DNA of 64,000 nt from Pseudomonas sp. HOU2 (GTDB lineage Bacteria; Pseudomonadota; Gammaproteobacteria; Pseudomonadales; Pseudomonadaceae), in NCBI RefSeq assembly GCF_040729435.1, contig NZ_CP160398.1, positions 2,170,001 to 2,234,000 of the forward strand, written 5' to 3'. The notes under the pieces are model-generated. The model worked only from the letters and a program-made list of their open reading frames with translations, ran no database searches and was not told the origin of the DNA. Numbering within the stretch: position 1 is the first letter of the stretch; every line of letters starts with the position of its first letter. Below, piece by piece: positions 9,201 through 18,945 of the stretch. The translations under genes and the position numbers were made by a program.

Positions 9201-10549
9201 GGATCAGCTACACCTTGGGGGCCAACCTCGAAGACGCGCAACTGCTCGGCAGTGCAGCGCTCAACCTGACGGGCAACGCACTGGATAACGTGCTGATCGG
9301 CAACGATGGCGACAACATTCTCAATGGTGGGGCCGGCATCGACACCATGATCGGTGGTGCGGGCAATGACTCCTACTTCCTTGATGATTCCTCGGAGCTG
9401 TCGCGAATCCAGGAAAATGTCGATGGCGGGCGAGACCTGCTGACAATCGAATATTCGACTGACAGAAACAGCAGCGTGATCAACCTCAACGTGTCCAATC
9501 TGCAAAATGTGGAAAGTGTGCGGGTCTTGGGTGCCGGAGCATTCTGGGTGATGGGTAACGCCCTGGACAACAAACTGTTCGGCAATGCCTACGACAACAC
9601 CCTGGACGGCGGGGCCGGCAACGATGTGCTGGACGGCGGTGCCGGTGCCGACAGAATGAGCGGTGGCACTGGCGATGACATTTACATTGTCGACAACGTC
9701 AACGACACCATTCAGGAAACCCCGTGGGATGGTCACGATCTGATCAAGACCTCCGTGAGTTACACACTGTCCTACAGTGTCGAAGACGGCCTGTTGTTGG
9801 GAAGTGAAGCGCTCAATCTGACCGGCAACGATCTGGACAACGTGTTGACCGGCAACAGCGGCAACAACGTGCTGGATGGTGGCACCGGCATCGACACCAT
9901 GATCGGCGGCGCGGGTAATGACACCTACATTCTGGATCAGGCTGCCGAGCTCGCCTTGATCCAGGAAGGTAATGATCCTGGCCGCGACTTGTTGAGCATT
10001 CAGTACAACGCGAAACAGAACAGTGTGGTCGATCTGAACCTGAGCAATCTGCTGAACGTGGAAAGCGTACGGATCAACGGCACTGGCGGTTTCAGTGTGC
10101 TCGGCAACGGCCAGGACAACAAATTGTTCGGCAACGCCGATGCCAACTATCTCAGTGGCGGTGCAGGCAATGACCAGCTCGATGGCGGGGCCGGCAATGA
10201 CATTCTGCTCGGCGGCGGCGGCAAGGACACCCTGATCGGTGGCGCCGGCAGCGATCAGTTTGTCTTCAGCAACTTGAACGAAGTGGGAACCGGAAGCCTG
10301 AGTGACGTCATCAATGACTTCAACAGTCTGCAGGGCGACAAGATCGACCTGAGAATGTTTGACGCCAACCTGTTGCAAGACGGCATCAACGCGTTCTCCT
10401 TCATCGGTGCAGCCGATTTCACTGGCGCAGGCCAACTGCGCTTCGTCGACCACGTGCTGTCCGGTAACGTCAGCGGCAACGCCGGTGCGGACTTCGAGAT
10501 CCAGCTGGTGGGTGTGAACAGCTTCAGCGCCAACGATCTGGTGGCCTGA
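6248..10549 (+). CDS. Large RTX metallopeptidase of the M10/serralysin type
   Basis: A 1433-residue protein predicted to be exported by a type I system. The N-terminal catalytic part has the zinc motif [11 protein letters not shown] (residues 158-168) and a Met-turn TVMSYN at about 190-195, as in serralysins. There is no classical signal peptide. From about residue 298 to 1320 it consists of RTX nonapeptides ([17 protein letters not shown]) alternating with non-RTX blocks such as GRDLLxIxY and VVDLNxxNLxNVESVRI. The C-terminal ~110 residues ([18 protein letters not shown]) match the serralysin C-terminal domain and secretion region. A ribosome site (AGGAAATCCCGC) precedes the ATG. No ABC exporter, adaptor or protease inhibitor gene is adjacent. 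Confidence 0.9.
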   Translation: MPTPSSFSPSLPSSLTGVAVVDSLLSGTYWLGSNWTPGGPTNLSYSFMAPNTSYFVTNYSPDNEYNALYALTVGQQNAAIAALGAWSAVANINFTLTSDNLTNVGDLRFGAYRLMDDKTAAWAYFPANSPVAGDVWIGPQTNDPNPSKGTYDYLTFVHEIGHALGLKHPFDTSNTNKTLLDPKLDDVHLTVMSYNSNYSYQPTTPMVLDILAIQSLYGANTAWQTGDNVYKWAPDQSIFETIWDAGGNDTIDASNQLDSVSINLNEGAYSSIGKAFVDFTSQTAINDGLAIAYGAKIENAIGSNFNDVLIGNALNNVLNGAGGIDTMAGGAGNDTYILDNAAELALIYEDTDPGRDLLTITYAAGPLTNVVDLNQANLVNVESVRITGAGAFALQGNALDNKLFGNTGNDWLDGGAGADTLTGGAGDDTYVVDNYGDVVVELAGEGRDKVMTTLTYGLGANIEDGQLMGNAALNLSGNELDNVLIGNAGNNILNGGAGVDTMIGGAGNDTYNLDQAAELALVQEGNDPGRDLLLINYAAGPSTNVVDLNQANLINVESVRINGEGAFSLLGNALDNKLFGNAGNDWIDGGGGVDTLTGGAGDDTYVVDNYGDIVVELAGEGRDKVMASINYTLGANIEDGQLLGDAALNLTGNDLDNVLIGNTGNNILNGGAGVDTMIGGAGNDTYNLDQAAELALVQEDNDPGRDLLNIYYDAMQNNVVDLNQSNLVNFESVRINSSGAFTLLGNALDNKLFGNAQANYLDGGAGSDTLTGGAGDDTYVVDNIADVVVELAGEGYDKVKSSISYTLGANLEEGQLLGSAAINLTGNELNNVLTGNDGNNTLIGGAGNDTLNGGAGIDTMIGGSGNDTYILDQAEELALIQEADETGRDLLDIQYNAAQNAVVNLSQSNLQYVESVRLTGAGAFTVTGNALDNKLFGNADANVLDGGAGVDTLTGGAGDDIYVIDNIGDTIVELADEGRDQVKSWISYTLGANLEDAQLLGSAALNLTGNALDNVLIGNDGDNILNGGAGIDTMIGGAGNDSYFLDDSSELSRIQENVDGGRDLLTIEYSTDRNSSVINLNVSNLQNVESVRVLGAGAFWVMGNALDNKLFGNAYDNTLDGGAGNDVLDGGAGADRMSGGTGDDIYIVDNVNDTIQETPWDGHDLIKTSVSYTLSYSVEDGLLLGSEALNLTGNDLDNVLTGNSGNNVLDGGTGIDTMIGGAGNDTYILDQAAELALIQEGNDPGRDLLSIQYNAKQNSVVDLNLSNLLNVESVRINGTGGFSVLGNGQDNKLFGNADANYLSGGAGNDQLDGGAGNDILLGGGGKDTLIGGAGSDQFVFSNLNEVGTGSLSDVINDFNSLQGDKIDLRMFDANLLQDGINAFSFIGAADFTGAGQLRFVDHVLSGNVSGNAGADFEIQLVGVNSFSANDLVA
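7140..10240 (+). repeat. ~525-bp tandem repeats inside the RTX gene
   Basis: The codons for the motif DNKLFGN recur at 7445, 7970, 8492, 9041, 9566 and 10115, that is at steps of 525, 522, 549, 525 and 549 bp. Two steps are longer by about 24-27 bases, which corresponds to one extra RTX nonapeptide. The repeat unit encodes two RTX blocks and two non-RTX blocks (about 175 residues). The first copy is partial and most divergent. Confidence 0.92.
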
Positions 10550-10560
10550 TACAACGGCTA

Positions 10561-10622
10561 CCCGACCTGCTCGCAGGTCGGGACACCCACAAAAAAGCCC
10601 CGATCATTCGGGGCTTTTTTGT
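10561..10622. terminator. Double hairpin terminator after the RTX gene
   Basis: CCCGACCT/AGGTCGGG (10561-10582) is followed by GCCCC/GGGGC flanked by an A-run and a T-run (10591-10620). The second hairpin can terminate transcripts from both sides, serving the converging luxR-type gene too. Confidence 0.88.
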
Positions 10623-10643
10623 GGGTGCCGATAAGCCGTAGCG

Positions 10644-13376
10644 TTAGGTCAAAACCCCCAGTTCCTTGGCCCGCGCCACCGCCTGCGTACGCCGCTCAAC
10701 CCCCAGTTTGCTGTTGATATGGCTGGCATGGGTTTTCACGGTATGCAGCGAAATGAACAGCTGTTCGCTGATTTCCTGATTGGAACAGCCTTGGGCAATC
10801 AAACGCAGAACCGCCAGCTCCCGGCTGCTGAGTTGTTCGGCAGCCGCGGACTCAGTGACTGGCCGTGCTGGCACCTGCGGAAAATGCGCCAGCAACTGCT
10901 GCCCTGCCAACGCCGGTGAGGCGTGCAATTGGCTGCGCAACCAGTCCGGATATTCTCTGATCAGTGCGTCAAACGGCTGTATCACGCCGCCAGCCGCCGC
11001 TTCCAGCGCCTGGCCCAACGCCCTGCGCGCCTCGGGTTCGCGGCCAGCGCCCAGCAACAAGGCGACCTTCTGCGCCAGCGCCATTACACACAGCAACTGT
11101 CGACCGGTTTGCTGACCGTTTTCCAGCAGCACATTCAACCGCCCTTCGGCGAGCATCGGCTGTCCCTGAATCACATCGAGCAGCGCTTGCTGCAGTTCGA
11201 CATGCAATGGCAACTGTGGATGAAACTCCGGCGGCGCCGCTGCTCGCTCGCCGGTATAGGTCTGGCCCAGACGCGCCAGCCAGGCCTCGGCCAGATCGGT
11301 TCGGCCCTGCGCCAGCCACAGCTCGCATTTGACCAGGGTGATCATTGCCAGGTAGTAGATCGGCGGCACGTCCCAGATATGCATCAGGCGTTCGGCTTCA
11401 GCGAGTTCGGCAAAGGCCTTGGCAAACTCGCCTGAGCTGCCGTCCAGACGGGCGATCACACAGTGGCCGATCAACACACTGATATCGCGACAGGCCCGCG
11501 CTTCGGCCACACCGCTCAGCAATCGAGCCCGGGCCTGCTGTGGTTGCAGGCGCATGGACAACAGAAAACCTTCGTACAACGTCAGCCGCGCACGCACCGC
11601 GTACAGACGTTGCGCCGACAACCCGCGCAGACGATCAAGGCCCTGATGCACCTCATCCAGTGCCCGCAGAATCTCGCCACGGGCCTGCAACACCCGCGCC
11701 CGGTCGTAATGCGCCAAGGCTTCGAACAACGGATTGCCAACCCGCTGCGCCAGCTCGAGGGACTCACGGTTCAAGCCCCGGGCGCGCCACAGGTCGCCAT
11801 CGGCAATCGCCAGATTGGATAACGTGGACAGGCACATCAGTCGCTGCCCATAACGTTTCACCGGCAGGCTTTCCAGCGCTTCGCTGCAGTAGCGTTGAGT
11901 CAATTCACGATGACCACGCCCACGGGCGATGATCCCGCTAAGCGCCAGCCATTGCGCGAGCATCGACTTCTGCGCAGAGGCCGAAGGCGCCGGCAGAAAG
12001 CGACTTAAATGACTGGCCAGCTCCTCAGCGGCATCCAGCTGACAGGCCAGCCCCAGCGCCCAGCTATAGAGCACGATCAAGCGCGGCGTACTGATCAGCA
12101 GGCTGTCGGGCAGGTCCATCTTCCAACGCAGCAACATGCCGACGTTCTGCTCGGCGAGCAGTTGTTCCTCAGACAGGTTCTGCACCAGATTCGCCGCCAC
12201 ATCCAGATGGCCGGCACGCAGCGCCTGCTCGACCGCTTCATCGAGCAGGCCCTGCGCATTGAACCAGCGGCAGGCACGCAGGTGCAGTGTGGCGGCGGGC
12301 ACTATCGCCCGAGCGATGGGCCGGCTGCGCAACAGATCGGAAAACAGATGGTGATAGCGATACCAGTGCCCGTGCTCGTCCAGCGGCACCAGGAACACTT
12401 GATGCGCCAACAGAAACCGCAGGATTTCGCCGCTGTCGTGGGCTTCACGTACCGCGTCGCACAGCTCGCTGCAAAAGCGCTCCTGAGGGGCGGTGTCGTA
12501 GAGAAACGCTTGCACCTCGACAGGCAGGCAATCGATGACTTCTTCGAGCAGGTAGTCGCGAATCAGCCCTTCCCCGCCGTTCAGCGCTTGCGGCAATGCG
12601 GCTTCGTTGCCGGCTTCGGATGCCGCCAGCAACCAGAAACGCAGCCCGGCCACCCAACCTTCGCTGCGCTGAATCAGGTTTTCCAGCGCTTCGCCACGCA
12701 GCGACGTGCTATGCCGATCAAGCAGGGTCAGGGCTTCGTCATGGGTCAGGCGCAGATCCTGTTCATGCAGTTCGAGCAGTTGCCGCGACAGGCGCAGGCG
12801 CGCCAGATGCCAGTCCGGGCGCTGCCGACTGGTGACCATGACCAGCAAGCCATCGGGCAGATGATTGAGGAAAAACTGCAGGCAACGGTCGAGTACCGGG
12901 CCTTGGGCGAGATGGTAGTCGTCGAGCACCAGCAACAGCGGCGCCGTCGGTTGCAGCTGCAGGGCCAACTCATCGAGCAAGCCGTCGAGCCATTCTTCGA
13001 AGGCAAAGGGCTGATGACGCTGGCGCATTTTCAACAGGCCAAGCGCGCGACTGCCCAGATCCGGAAAGTAGTCCTGCAGCCCTTCCAGCAACCGCTCGAG
13101 AAAGCGCCCCGGATCGTTATCACGCGGGCTCAATCCCAGCCACAGGCTTTGCCAGTGCGCCGGCAGGCTCTGACAGAACTCCACCGCCAGCGAACTCTTG
13201 CCGAACCCGGCAGGCGCGCAGACCAGCAACAGACGTCCACCGAGCCCGGCACTCAGGCGTTCACACAGACGCGGTCGCAAAACGTAACCGTCGGGCAGTG
13301 GCGGGCGAAAAAAACGCCCGTCCAGTGTCGCGACGGCAGCGCTTGCAGGATCCGGAAGCGGGGACAGATCAGTCAT
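10644..13376 (-). CDS. MalT-like LuxR-family transcriptional regulator (LAL type)
   Basis: A 910-residue ATP-dependent activator. The P-loop APAGFGKS is at 54-61, followed by a STAND-type NTPase (LLLVLDDYHLA), a long helical-repeat region and a C-terminal LuxR helix-turn-helix (LSSRELAVLRLIAQG, ISLHTVKTHASHI). It lies immediately downstream of, and in the same direction as, the DUF1329/DUF1302 genes, separated from them by a REP element and a terminator. In P. aeruginosa I recall the same arrangement (PA3921-PA3924), so it probably controls those genes and the acyl-CoA ligase. The inducer is unknown. Confidence 0.9.
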   Translation of the reverse strand: MTDLSPLPDPASAAVATLDGRFFRPPLPDGYVLRPRLCERLSAGLGGRLLLVCAPAGFGKSSLAVEFCQSLPAHWQSLWLGLSPRDNDPGRFLERLLEGLQDYFPDLGSRALGLLKMRQRHQPFAFEEWLDGLLDELALQLQPTAPLLLVLDDYHLAQGPVLDRCLQFFLNHLPDGLLVMVTSRQRPDWHLARLRLSRQLLELHEQDLRLTHDEALTLLDRHSTSLRGEALENLIQRSEGWVAGLRFWLLAASEAGNEAALPQALNGGEGLIRDYLLEEVIDCLPVEVQAFLYDTAPQERFCSELCDAVREAHDSGEILRFLLAHQVFLVPLDEHGHWYRYHHLFSDLLRSRPIARAIVPAATLHLRACRWFNAQGLLDEAVEQALRAGHLDVAANLVQNLSEEQLLAEQNVGMLLRWKMDLPDSLLISTPRLIVLYSWALGLACQLDAAEELASHLSRFLPAPSASAQKSMLAQWLALSGIIARGRGHRELTQRYCSEALESLPVKRYGQRLMCLSTLSNLAIADGDLWRARGLNRESLELAQRVGNPLFEALAHYDRARVLQARGEILRALDEVHQGLDRLRGLSAQRLYAVRARLTLYEGFLLSMRLQPQQARARLLSGVAEARACRDISVLIGHCVIARLDGSSGEFAKAFAELAEAERLMHIWDVPPIYYLAMITLVKCELWLAQGRTDLAEAWLARLGQTYTGERAAAPPEFHPQLPLHVELQQALLDVIQGQPMLAEGRLNVLLENGQQTGRQLLCVMALAQKVALLLGAGREPEARRALGQALEAAAGGVIQPFDALIREYPDWLRSQLHASPALAGQQLLAHFPQVPARPVTESAAAEQLSSRELAVLRLIAQGCSNQEISEQLFISLHTVKTHASHINSKLGVERRTQAVARAKELGVLT

Positions 13377-13503
13377 GGCCGGCTCTTGTTTGAATGGCTG
13401 TTGGCGGCGTAGCAGATGTCCGCAGCCTAGCCTTAAACGTAGCGGTTATGAAGGTTGCTGCTACAAATGGCTACAAAAAGGTCACGAGCCGTTAAGCGCA
13501 ACC

Positions 13504-13570
13504 TTGTAGGCGCTGCCGCAGGCTGCGATCTTTCAGGATCAAAAGATCGCAGCCTGCGGCAGCTCCTGCA
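13504..13570. repeat. REP-type intergenic palindrome
   Basis: GTAGGCGCTGCCGCAGGCTGCGATC and its near-complement ending GCGGCAGCTCCTGCA form a hairpin between the regulator and the DUF1329 gene. Confidence 0.8.
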
Positions 13571-13582
13571 AAATCAAAGCAA

Positions 13583-13618
13583 AAAAAAAACGCCCCGAAC
13601 CAGTCGGGGCGTTTTTTC
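13583..13618 (-). terminator. Rho-independent terminator after the DUF1302-DUF1329 genes
   Basis: CGCCCCGA and TCGGGGCG form an 8-bp stem with a 5-base loop. On the minus strand ten T follow, 25 bases beyond the DUF1329 stop codon. Confidence 0.92.
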
Positions 13619-13642
13619 GAGGATGCGGCCTCGGGTCAAAGC

Positions 13643-15007
13643 TTAGCGGATACCGTCCTGGCCCAGGTTGCCCGGCTGGAATTCGCTCTTGGTGGCAGAG
13701 AAACCGAAGTCATAGGCCTGTTTCTCTTCGTTCTTCATGCCCAGCGCCAGGTAGCGGCCCGATTGCAGGTCGTACAGGGCTTCCAGCGCGTACCACGGTA
13801 CTTGCTTGTCGTAGTAGTCCTCGGCGTGCGCCTCGGCCACACGCCACAGCTGACCGCGACCATCGTAGTGGTCGATGACCGCTGCCTGCCAGGTGTCTTC
13901 GTCGATGTAGAAGTCACGTTTGGCATAGATATGGCGCTGACCCGGTTTCAGGGTGGCGACCACGTGCCAGACACGACGCAGCTCGTAACGGGTCAGGTCC
14001 TGGTTGATATGGCCGGCCTTGATGATGTCGGCGTACTTGAGGGTCGGCGAGTCGATCTTGTAGCTGTTGGAGGCAATGTACATCTCCTTCTTGCCTTCGA
14101 GCTTCCAGTCGTAGCGATCCGGCGCACCGTTGTACATGTCGAGGTTGTCGGAGGTACGCAGACCGTCCGCCGCAGTGCCCGGACCGTCATACGATACTTG
14201 CGGTGCCTGACGCACACGACGCTGACCAGTGGCGTAAACCCAGGCCTTGCGCGGCTCCTTCACCTGGTCGAGGGTTTCGTGCACCAGCAGTACGGTACCG
14301 GCCAGACGTGCCGGCGCAGTCACTTTCTGCTTGAAGTAGAACAGGATGTTGCCCGGGTTGGCCGGGTCGTAGTCCTTCATCTTGTCGCGGAACACGAACT
14401 GGTCCTGGAAATACACCAGGCTGAACGAGCCGTTGGTTTGCGGCGTCGCCTGGGTCACCAGACGGGTCACGCTGCCACCGCGGTAGCGGGTGATGTGGTT
14501 CCAGATCACCTCCAGACCGCTTTTCGGAATCGGGAACGGCACGGCGGTATCGAAGTTTTCCAGACCGTTGCCGCCCGCCACGAGATTGGTGGTGGTGGCG
14601 TTTTTCTTGATCGCGGCGAACACGTCATCCGGCACGGTCGAGCCGCGATGGGACGGGTAAACCGGAATCTTGAAGGTGTCCGGGTAGCGCTTGAACATCG
14701 CGTACTGGCCCGGTGCAAGCTTGTCCTTGTACTGCTCGACGTTCTGCGCGGTGATGGTGAACAGCGGTTTTTCACTGCCGAACGGATCGGACAGGAAGCC
14801 CTTGCTGTCGACCGTGCCGGCATTTTTCGGCAGCGGTTTCCAGGCCGGGATCGAACCGTCGGCGTTGCCGGCCATTTCGGCGCCCATCGGGGTCAGGCTC
14901 TTGCCCAGCTTGTCGGCTTCGGCGGCGGGAACGGCCGCCATGACGCTGGTCGCCAGCAGCGACAAGCCCAGAACACCCGCGTGGAACAGACTCTTTGTTA
15001 TTTTCAT
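13643..15007 (-). CDS. DUF1329 family periplasmic protein
   Basis: A 454-residue protein with a signal peptide (positively charged MKITK, hydrophobic core, cleavage near SVMAAVPA). The rest matches the DUF1329 family, whose fold is related to LolB/LolA-type lipid-binding half barrels. It is 28 bases downstream of the DUF1302 gene and forms an operon with it. DUF1329/DUF1302 pairs usually accompany acyl-CoA ligases or genes for hydrophobic-compound metabolism. A role in moving a hydrophobic substrate across the periplasm is therefore plausible, but it is inference. Confidence 0.87.
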   Translation of the reverse strand: MKITKSLFHAGVLGLSLLATSVMAAVPAAEADKLGKSLTPMGAEMAGNADGSIPAWKPLPKNAGTVDSKGFLSDPFGSEKPLFTITAQNVEQYKDKLAPGQYAMFKRYPDTFKIPVYPSHRGSTVPDDVFAAIKKNATTTNLVAGGNGLENFDTAVPFPIPKSGLEVIWNHITRYRGGSVTRLVTQATPQTNGSFSLVYFQDQFVFRDKMKDYDPANPGNILFYFKQKVTAPARLAGTVLLVHETLDQVKEPRKAWVYATGQRRVRQAPQVSYDGPGTAADGLRTSDNLDMYNGAPDRYDWKLEGKKEMYIASNSYKIDSPTLKYADIIKAGHINQDLTRYELRRVWHVVATLKPGQRHIYAKRDFYIDEDTWQAAVIDHYDGRGQLWRVAEAHAEDYYDKQVPWYALEALYDLQSGRYLALGMKNEEKQAYDFGFSATKSEFQPGNLGQDGIR

Positions 15008-15035
15008 ATGTGTGTTCGTCCTGAAAAAACTGTGC

Positions 15036-16925
15036 TTAGAAGTTCACGCCGACGCTCAAGGCCACGAAGTCACGATCGTCCACGGTCGTGTAGTCGCCGC
15101 CAAAGAAGTTGGTGTAGGCCAGGCTTGCGGTGTAGGTGTTCTGGTATTCGGCATCGAGACCGAGGCTGATGGCCTTGCGACCTTCCTCGAAGTTGCCGCC
15201 AGGACCTGGCGAGTAACCTTTCACGTCATGCGACCAGGCCACGTTCGGCTTGAGGTTCACACCGGCGAACACGTCGCTGTAATCCCAGATGGCCCGAGCG
15301 CGATAGCCCCATGAGGTGGCCGTGGTGAAACCGTCGTTGTTGCAGTTGCTGGAAACGTTATCGCGCGAAGCCCCTGGACCGGCACCGTTGACGGTGGAGT
15401 TGTTGAGGATCTGCGAGCAGGTATTGAGACCACCCGTGGCAGGCAGCTCACCCGGGCCGAACACCGGGTCGCGGCCGTAACGGGCTTCGGATTTGCTTTC
15501 CAGACCACCGACATGGGTCACACCGACTTCACCTACCAGGGTCAGACGGTTGGCGCCCATCACCTGATCGAAGAAGTGCGTCAGGGTGGTTTGCAGTTGG
15601 GTGATTTCCTTGCGGTTGTAGCCGTGCAGGTCCTGGCCCGGCACGCCGTTGAGAATCGACGCGTTGGTCAACGCGCCACCCAGCGGACGTACGCCGGCGA
15701 ACAGAATGTCGGTGGAGTTCAACTGCACCGGCGCATTCGGCCGGTAGCTGACCTCACCGCTCCACGCCGTACCGGTAGGCAGGGTGGTGGAGAAGCTCAG
15801 ACCGTACAGGCGAATATCTTCAGGGTATTCGATGAAGTAGTTCGAGTTGCCTGCGACGACCAGTGGCCCCAGCGCCTGGAACGGCCCCGGCAATGCCGCC
15901 ACACCGTTATAGATACGTTGTGGCGCGCCGGTGGCGCTGAAGATCGGCGCACGGCTGTGGTAGTTCATGAAGTAGGCGCCGAATTCGGTGGCCAGCGGGT
16001 CGAACATGTACTTGGCGGAAACGCCCCATTGCCCACTGTCGCGCGCATTGCGGTTAGGCGAACGGCGCACCAGCACGCCTTCTTCGTTGACATCCACGCC
16101 GGCGGCGGCCAACGGCCCGAGCGCAATGCCCGGAATGGTCGAACGCTTGTTCAGCACCCGCAGGTTGTCGTCGCAACCGGTGGTGACGATGTCCGGCTGC
16201 GAGAAGAACGTGCCGCAGTTGTCGGTCACGGTCTTCTGCCAGTCGATCTGGTAGAAACCTTCGGCCGAGAGGTTTTCGGTGATGCTCTGGGACACGTAGA
16301 ACATGTTGACCGGGATCAGGCCTTCCTTGATCTCGGCACCCGGACGACGGAACGCAGACACGTCGATTGGGTTGATCGAGTTGATGCCGCCGCCGATGAA
16401 GGTACTTTCACCCCAGTTCACCACCTGCTTGCCCAGACGCACCGAACCCGGCTCATCGGCGATCGAGTAGTTGTGGTAAACGAAGGCGTCGAGGATCTGC
16501 CCGCCGGAGGAGCGCGCTGCGACGTCGCGGTTGTGGTTGCTGACGTCTTTGTATTCCAGGTCCTGATTCTGCAGCGCGAAGTCGTACCAGTATTTGCCCC
16601 GGACGAAGACCCCGGTGTCGCCGTATTTCAATTCGAGATCATGGATGCCCTTGAAGATCTTCGAGAACGCTTGCCCGCTCTTGAAGTTCAGGTGGCCGTT
16701 ATCGGAGGTCTGGGACAGGCCCTTGCCGCCGTTGTTGACACCAATAAGGTCCTTGTTCGGCTGCTGAGTCGAGATACTCATGCCCAGGGAGAGCGAGGAG
16801 TCGAACTGACCTTCGATTTCACCGACGTTGAAACTGACGCCGAATGCGGGCCCGGCGAGCGTAGAGGCAAGACTGACGGCCAGAGGCAGTTTAGCCCGGC
16901 GCCAGAACTGGTTTACTGATGTCAT
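15036..16925 (-). CDS. DUF1302 family outer-membrane-type protein
   Basis: 629 residues from the ATG at 16925 (MTSVNQFWRR); a longer open frame to 17180 lacks a sensible N-terminus. A signal peptide ends near AGPAFG. The body is rich in alternating aromatic strands typical of beta-barrels and ends with VALSVGVNF, a terminal-Phe pattern used by outer-membrane proteins. It is probably a channel for a hydrophobic compound. It heads the two-gene DUF1302-DUF1329 unit. Confidence 0.88.
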   Translation of the reverse strand: MTSVNQFWRRAKLPLAVSLASTLAGPAFGVSFNVGEIEGQFDSSLSLGMSISTQQPNKDLIGVNNGGKGLSQTSDNGHLNFKSGQAFSKIFKGIHDLELKYGDTGVFVRGKYWYDFALQNQDLEYKDVSNHNRDVAARSSGGQILDAFVYHNYSIADEPGSVRLGKQVVNWGESTFIGGGINSINPIDVSAFRRPGAEIKEGLIPVNMFYVSQSITENLSAEGFYQIDWQKTVTDNCGTFFSQPDIVTTGCDDNLRVLNKRSTIPGIALGPLAAAGVDVNEEGVLVRRSPNRNARDSGQWGVSAKYMFDPLATEFGAYFMNYHSRAPIFSATGAPQRIYNGVAALPGPFQALGPLVVAGNSNYFIEYPEDIRLYGLSFSTTLPTGTAWSGEVSYRPNAPVQLNSTDILFAGVRPLGGALTNASILNGVPGQDLHGYNRKEITQLQTTLTHFFDQVMGANRLTLVGEVGVTHVGGLESKSEARYGRDPVFGPGELPATGGLNTCSQILNNSTVNGAGPGASRDNVSSNCNNDGFTTATSWGYRARAIWDYSDVFAGVNLKPNVAWSHDVKGYSPGPGGNFEEGRKAISLGLDAEYQNTYTASLAYTNFFGGDYTTVDDRDFVALSVGVNF

Positions 16926-17262
16926 CGACGCTACTCCATGTGCATTATTGTTATGGCAGTGAGTACTTTTAAAAACGCCTGGAAGACCGGGAGCCAGTAG
17001 CCACCCGACGTCACTCCAAAGTTGCATCGCCCCTGTTCGTGCGTGTGCCCCGTTCTTAAAAATCCTTGAGCGGACTATAGCCAGCAGGGGGTACTGCTTG
17101 ATCCCTCTAAAGTGTGATTTGCAACTGCCGGCCACTCTGGAACAGTCCTTTCGCCAGTCCGACAGATGTCGGCCCGGCAAGGATGGCTGATTTTTTCGAT
17201 TTCACAAGCCAAGCGCTTGCTTGGTGGGTCTGGCGCGCCGGTTTCGGCGCGCCAGCAGACGC
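16926..17262. other. Intergenic region between acyl-CoA ligase and DUF1302 genes
   Basis: These 337 bases must hold the promoter of the DUF1302 unit. On the minus strand TATAGT (complement of 17076-17081) could be a -10 box, but no good -35 is visible at the right distance, which fits activator-dependent transcription. Near the acyl-CoA ligase end there is a perfect stem CTGGCGCGCC/GGCGCGCCAG (17230-17255) without a T-run and a smaller CCAAGC/GCTTGG hairpin (17209-17224). No gene is seen here. Confidence 0.5.
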
Positions 17263-18945
17263 TCAGAGCGTCGAGAGGAAGGTGCTGTTGTTGGCCTGCC
17301 ATTCGGTGATGTCGAGGCGAATGCGCTTCTTGTCGAGTTTGCCGACACTGGTCTTGGGAATTTCCGTAACAAGGGCAATCTGACTCGGAATCGCCCACTT
17401 GCTCAGGTGCCCCAATTCCACGAACGGCTTGAGGTGTTCCTTGAGTTCGCGCGCGCCGATCGCGTGCCCTTCGCGGATCACCAGCAGTGCAAACGGCCGC
17501 TCGCCCCACTGCGGATCGGCGATGCCCACCACTGCTACTTCGCGTACCGCCGCGTGGCGGCTGATCAGGTCTTCGAGGTCCAGCGAGGAGATCCACTCAC
17601 CGCCGGTTTTGATCACATCCTTGATGCGGTCGCGGATGTCGATCACGCCCATGCTGTCGAGCGTTGCCACATCGCCGGTGTGCAGCCAGCCACCGGCCCA
17701 GAGCTCGGCGCCCTTCTGCGGCTCGTTGAAATAACCTTCGGTGAGCCATGGCGCGCGCAGCACCAGTTCGCCCTGGGTTTCGCCATCGGCGGGCAGGAAG
17801 TTGCCGTCGCCATCGACGATCGCCGCTTCCACCAGCGGCCCCGGCACACCGGCCTTGATCCGGTAAGTGGTGCGCTCATCTTCGGTGCCGGCCATCAGCT
17901 CGTCGTTGAGGTGGGCGCAGGAAACCAGTGGCCCGGTTTCCGACATGCCGTACGCCGCCGTCAGCTGAATGCCCCGGGCCTTGGCGGTTTCATACAGCGT
18001 GCGGTTCAGCGCGCTGCCACCGATGACGATCTTCCAGCCGCCAAAATCAGTGCCTTGCGCGCCTTTGGCGTTGAGCAGCATCTGCAGGATGGTCGGCACG
18101 CAGTGGGAGAACGTGACCTTCTCCTTGCGCCACAGCTCGACGAGGAATTCAGGGTCGTAACGCCCCGGATAAACCTGTTTGAGACCAAGCATGGTCGCCA
18201 CGTAAGGCAAGCCCCAGGCATGCACGTGGAACATCGGAGTGATCGGCATGTACACGTCGTTGGTGCCGAGCAGGCGTACGCTGTCGATCGCGCCCATGAT
18301 CGTCGACACGCCCATGGTGTGCAGCACCAGTTGCCGATGGGTGAAGTACACGCCTTTCGGGTTGCCGGTGGTGCCCGTGGTATAGAAGGTGGTAGCAACC
18401 GAGTTTTCGTCGAAATCCTGAAAGTCGTACTGCGCACTCGCGGCGGCCAGCAGTTGCTCGTACTCGCCGACCAGGTTCGGCAGCTCGGCGGTTTTCTCCG
18501 GCAGATCGGTGAGCAGCAGGGTTTTCTCTACCGTGGTCAGGTGCGGCGCGATGGCCTGATACAGCCCGACGAACTCGCTGTTGACCAGCACGAAGCGGTC
18601 CTCGGCATGGTTCATGGTGTAGAGGATCTGCTCCGGCGACAGACGCACGTTGATGGTGTGAATCACCGCGCCGATCATCGGAATGGCAAACATGCATTCG
18701 AGGTAGCGATGGCTGTCCCAGTCCATCACCGCCACGGTGTCACCCGCCTTCACCCCGGCTGCCGTCAATACGTTGGCCAGCCGCGCAACCCGCTCGATCA
18801 GGGTCGGATAGCTGTAGCGCAACTGGTCTCGGTAGATGATCTCGCGGGTTTTCTCGTAACGGGCGCCGGACATCAGCAGCCGTTTGATCAGCAATGGATA
18901 CTGGTAGGCCCCATCGGCCGGGGGAATGACGCGAGTCTGCAACAT
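17263..18945 (-). CDS. AMP-forming fatty acyl-CoA ligase (AlkK/medium-chain type)
   Basis: A 560-residue ANL-superfamily enzyme that activates a carboxylic acid with ATP and CoA. The phosphate-binding loop YTTGTTGNPKG is at about 188-198, the later motif is YGMSETGP, and the C-terminal catalytic Lys region is KTSVGKLDKK. The sequence resembles AlkK-type medium-chain ligases. Neighbouring DUF1302/DUF1329 genes suggest that it activates the compound they import. The exact chain length cannot be read from sequence. Confidence 0.9.
   Translation of the reverse strand: MLQTRVIPPADGAYQYPLLIKRLLMSGARYEKTREIIYRDQLRYSYPTLIERVARLANVLTAAGVKAGDTVAVMDWDSHRYLECMFAIPMIGAVIHTINVRLSPEQILYTMNHAEDRFVLVNSEFVGLYQAIAPHLTTVEKTLLLTDLPEKTAELPNLVGEYEQLLAAASAQYDFQDFDENSVATTFYTTGTTGNPKGVYFTHRQLVLHTMGVSTIMGAIDSVRLLGTNDVYMPITPMFHVHAWGLPYVATMLGLKQVYPGRYDPEFLVELWRKEKVTFSHCVPTILQMLLNAKGAQGTDFGGWKIVIGGSALNRTLYETAKARGIQLTAAYGMSETGPLVSCAHLNDELMAGTEDERTTYRIKAGVPGPLVEAAIVDGDGNFLPADGETQGELVLRAPWLTEGYFNEPQKGAELWAGGWLHTGDVATLDSMGVIDIRDRIKDVIKTGGEWISSLDLEDLISRHAAVREVAVVGIADPQWGERPFALLVIREGHAIGARELKEHLKPFVELGHLSKWAIPSQIALVTEIPKTSVGKLDKKRIRLDITEWQANNSTFLSTL

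Noticed and set aside
7140..10240. Regular repeats that could suggest a CRISPR array
   Set aside because: They are long coding repeats (about 525 bp) in frame with RTX motifs, with no short spacers.
17230..17255. GC-rich hairpin after the acyl-CoA ligase as a Rho-independent terminator
   Set aside because: The stem is perfect but no T-run follows on the minus strand, so I list it only as intergenic structure.
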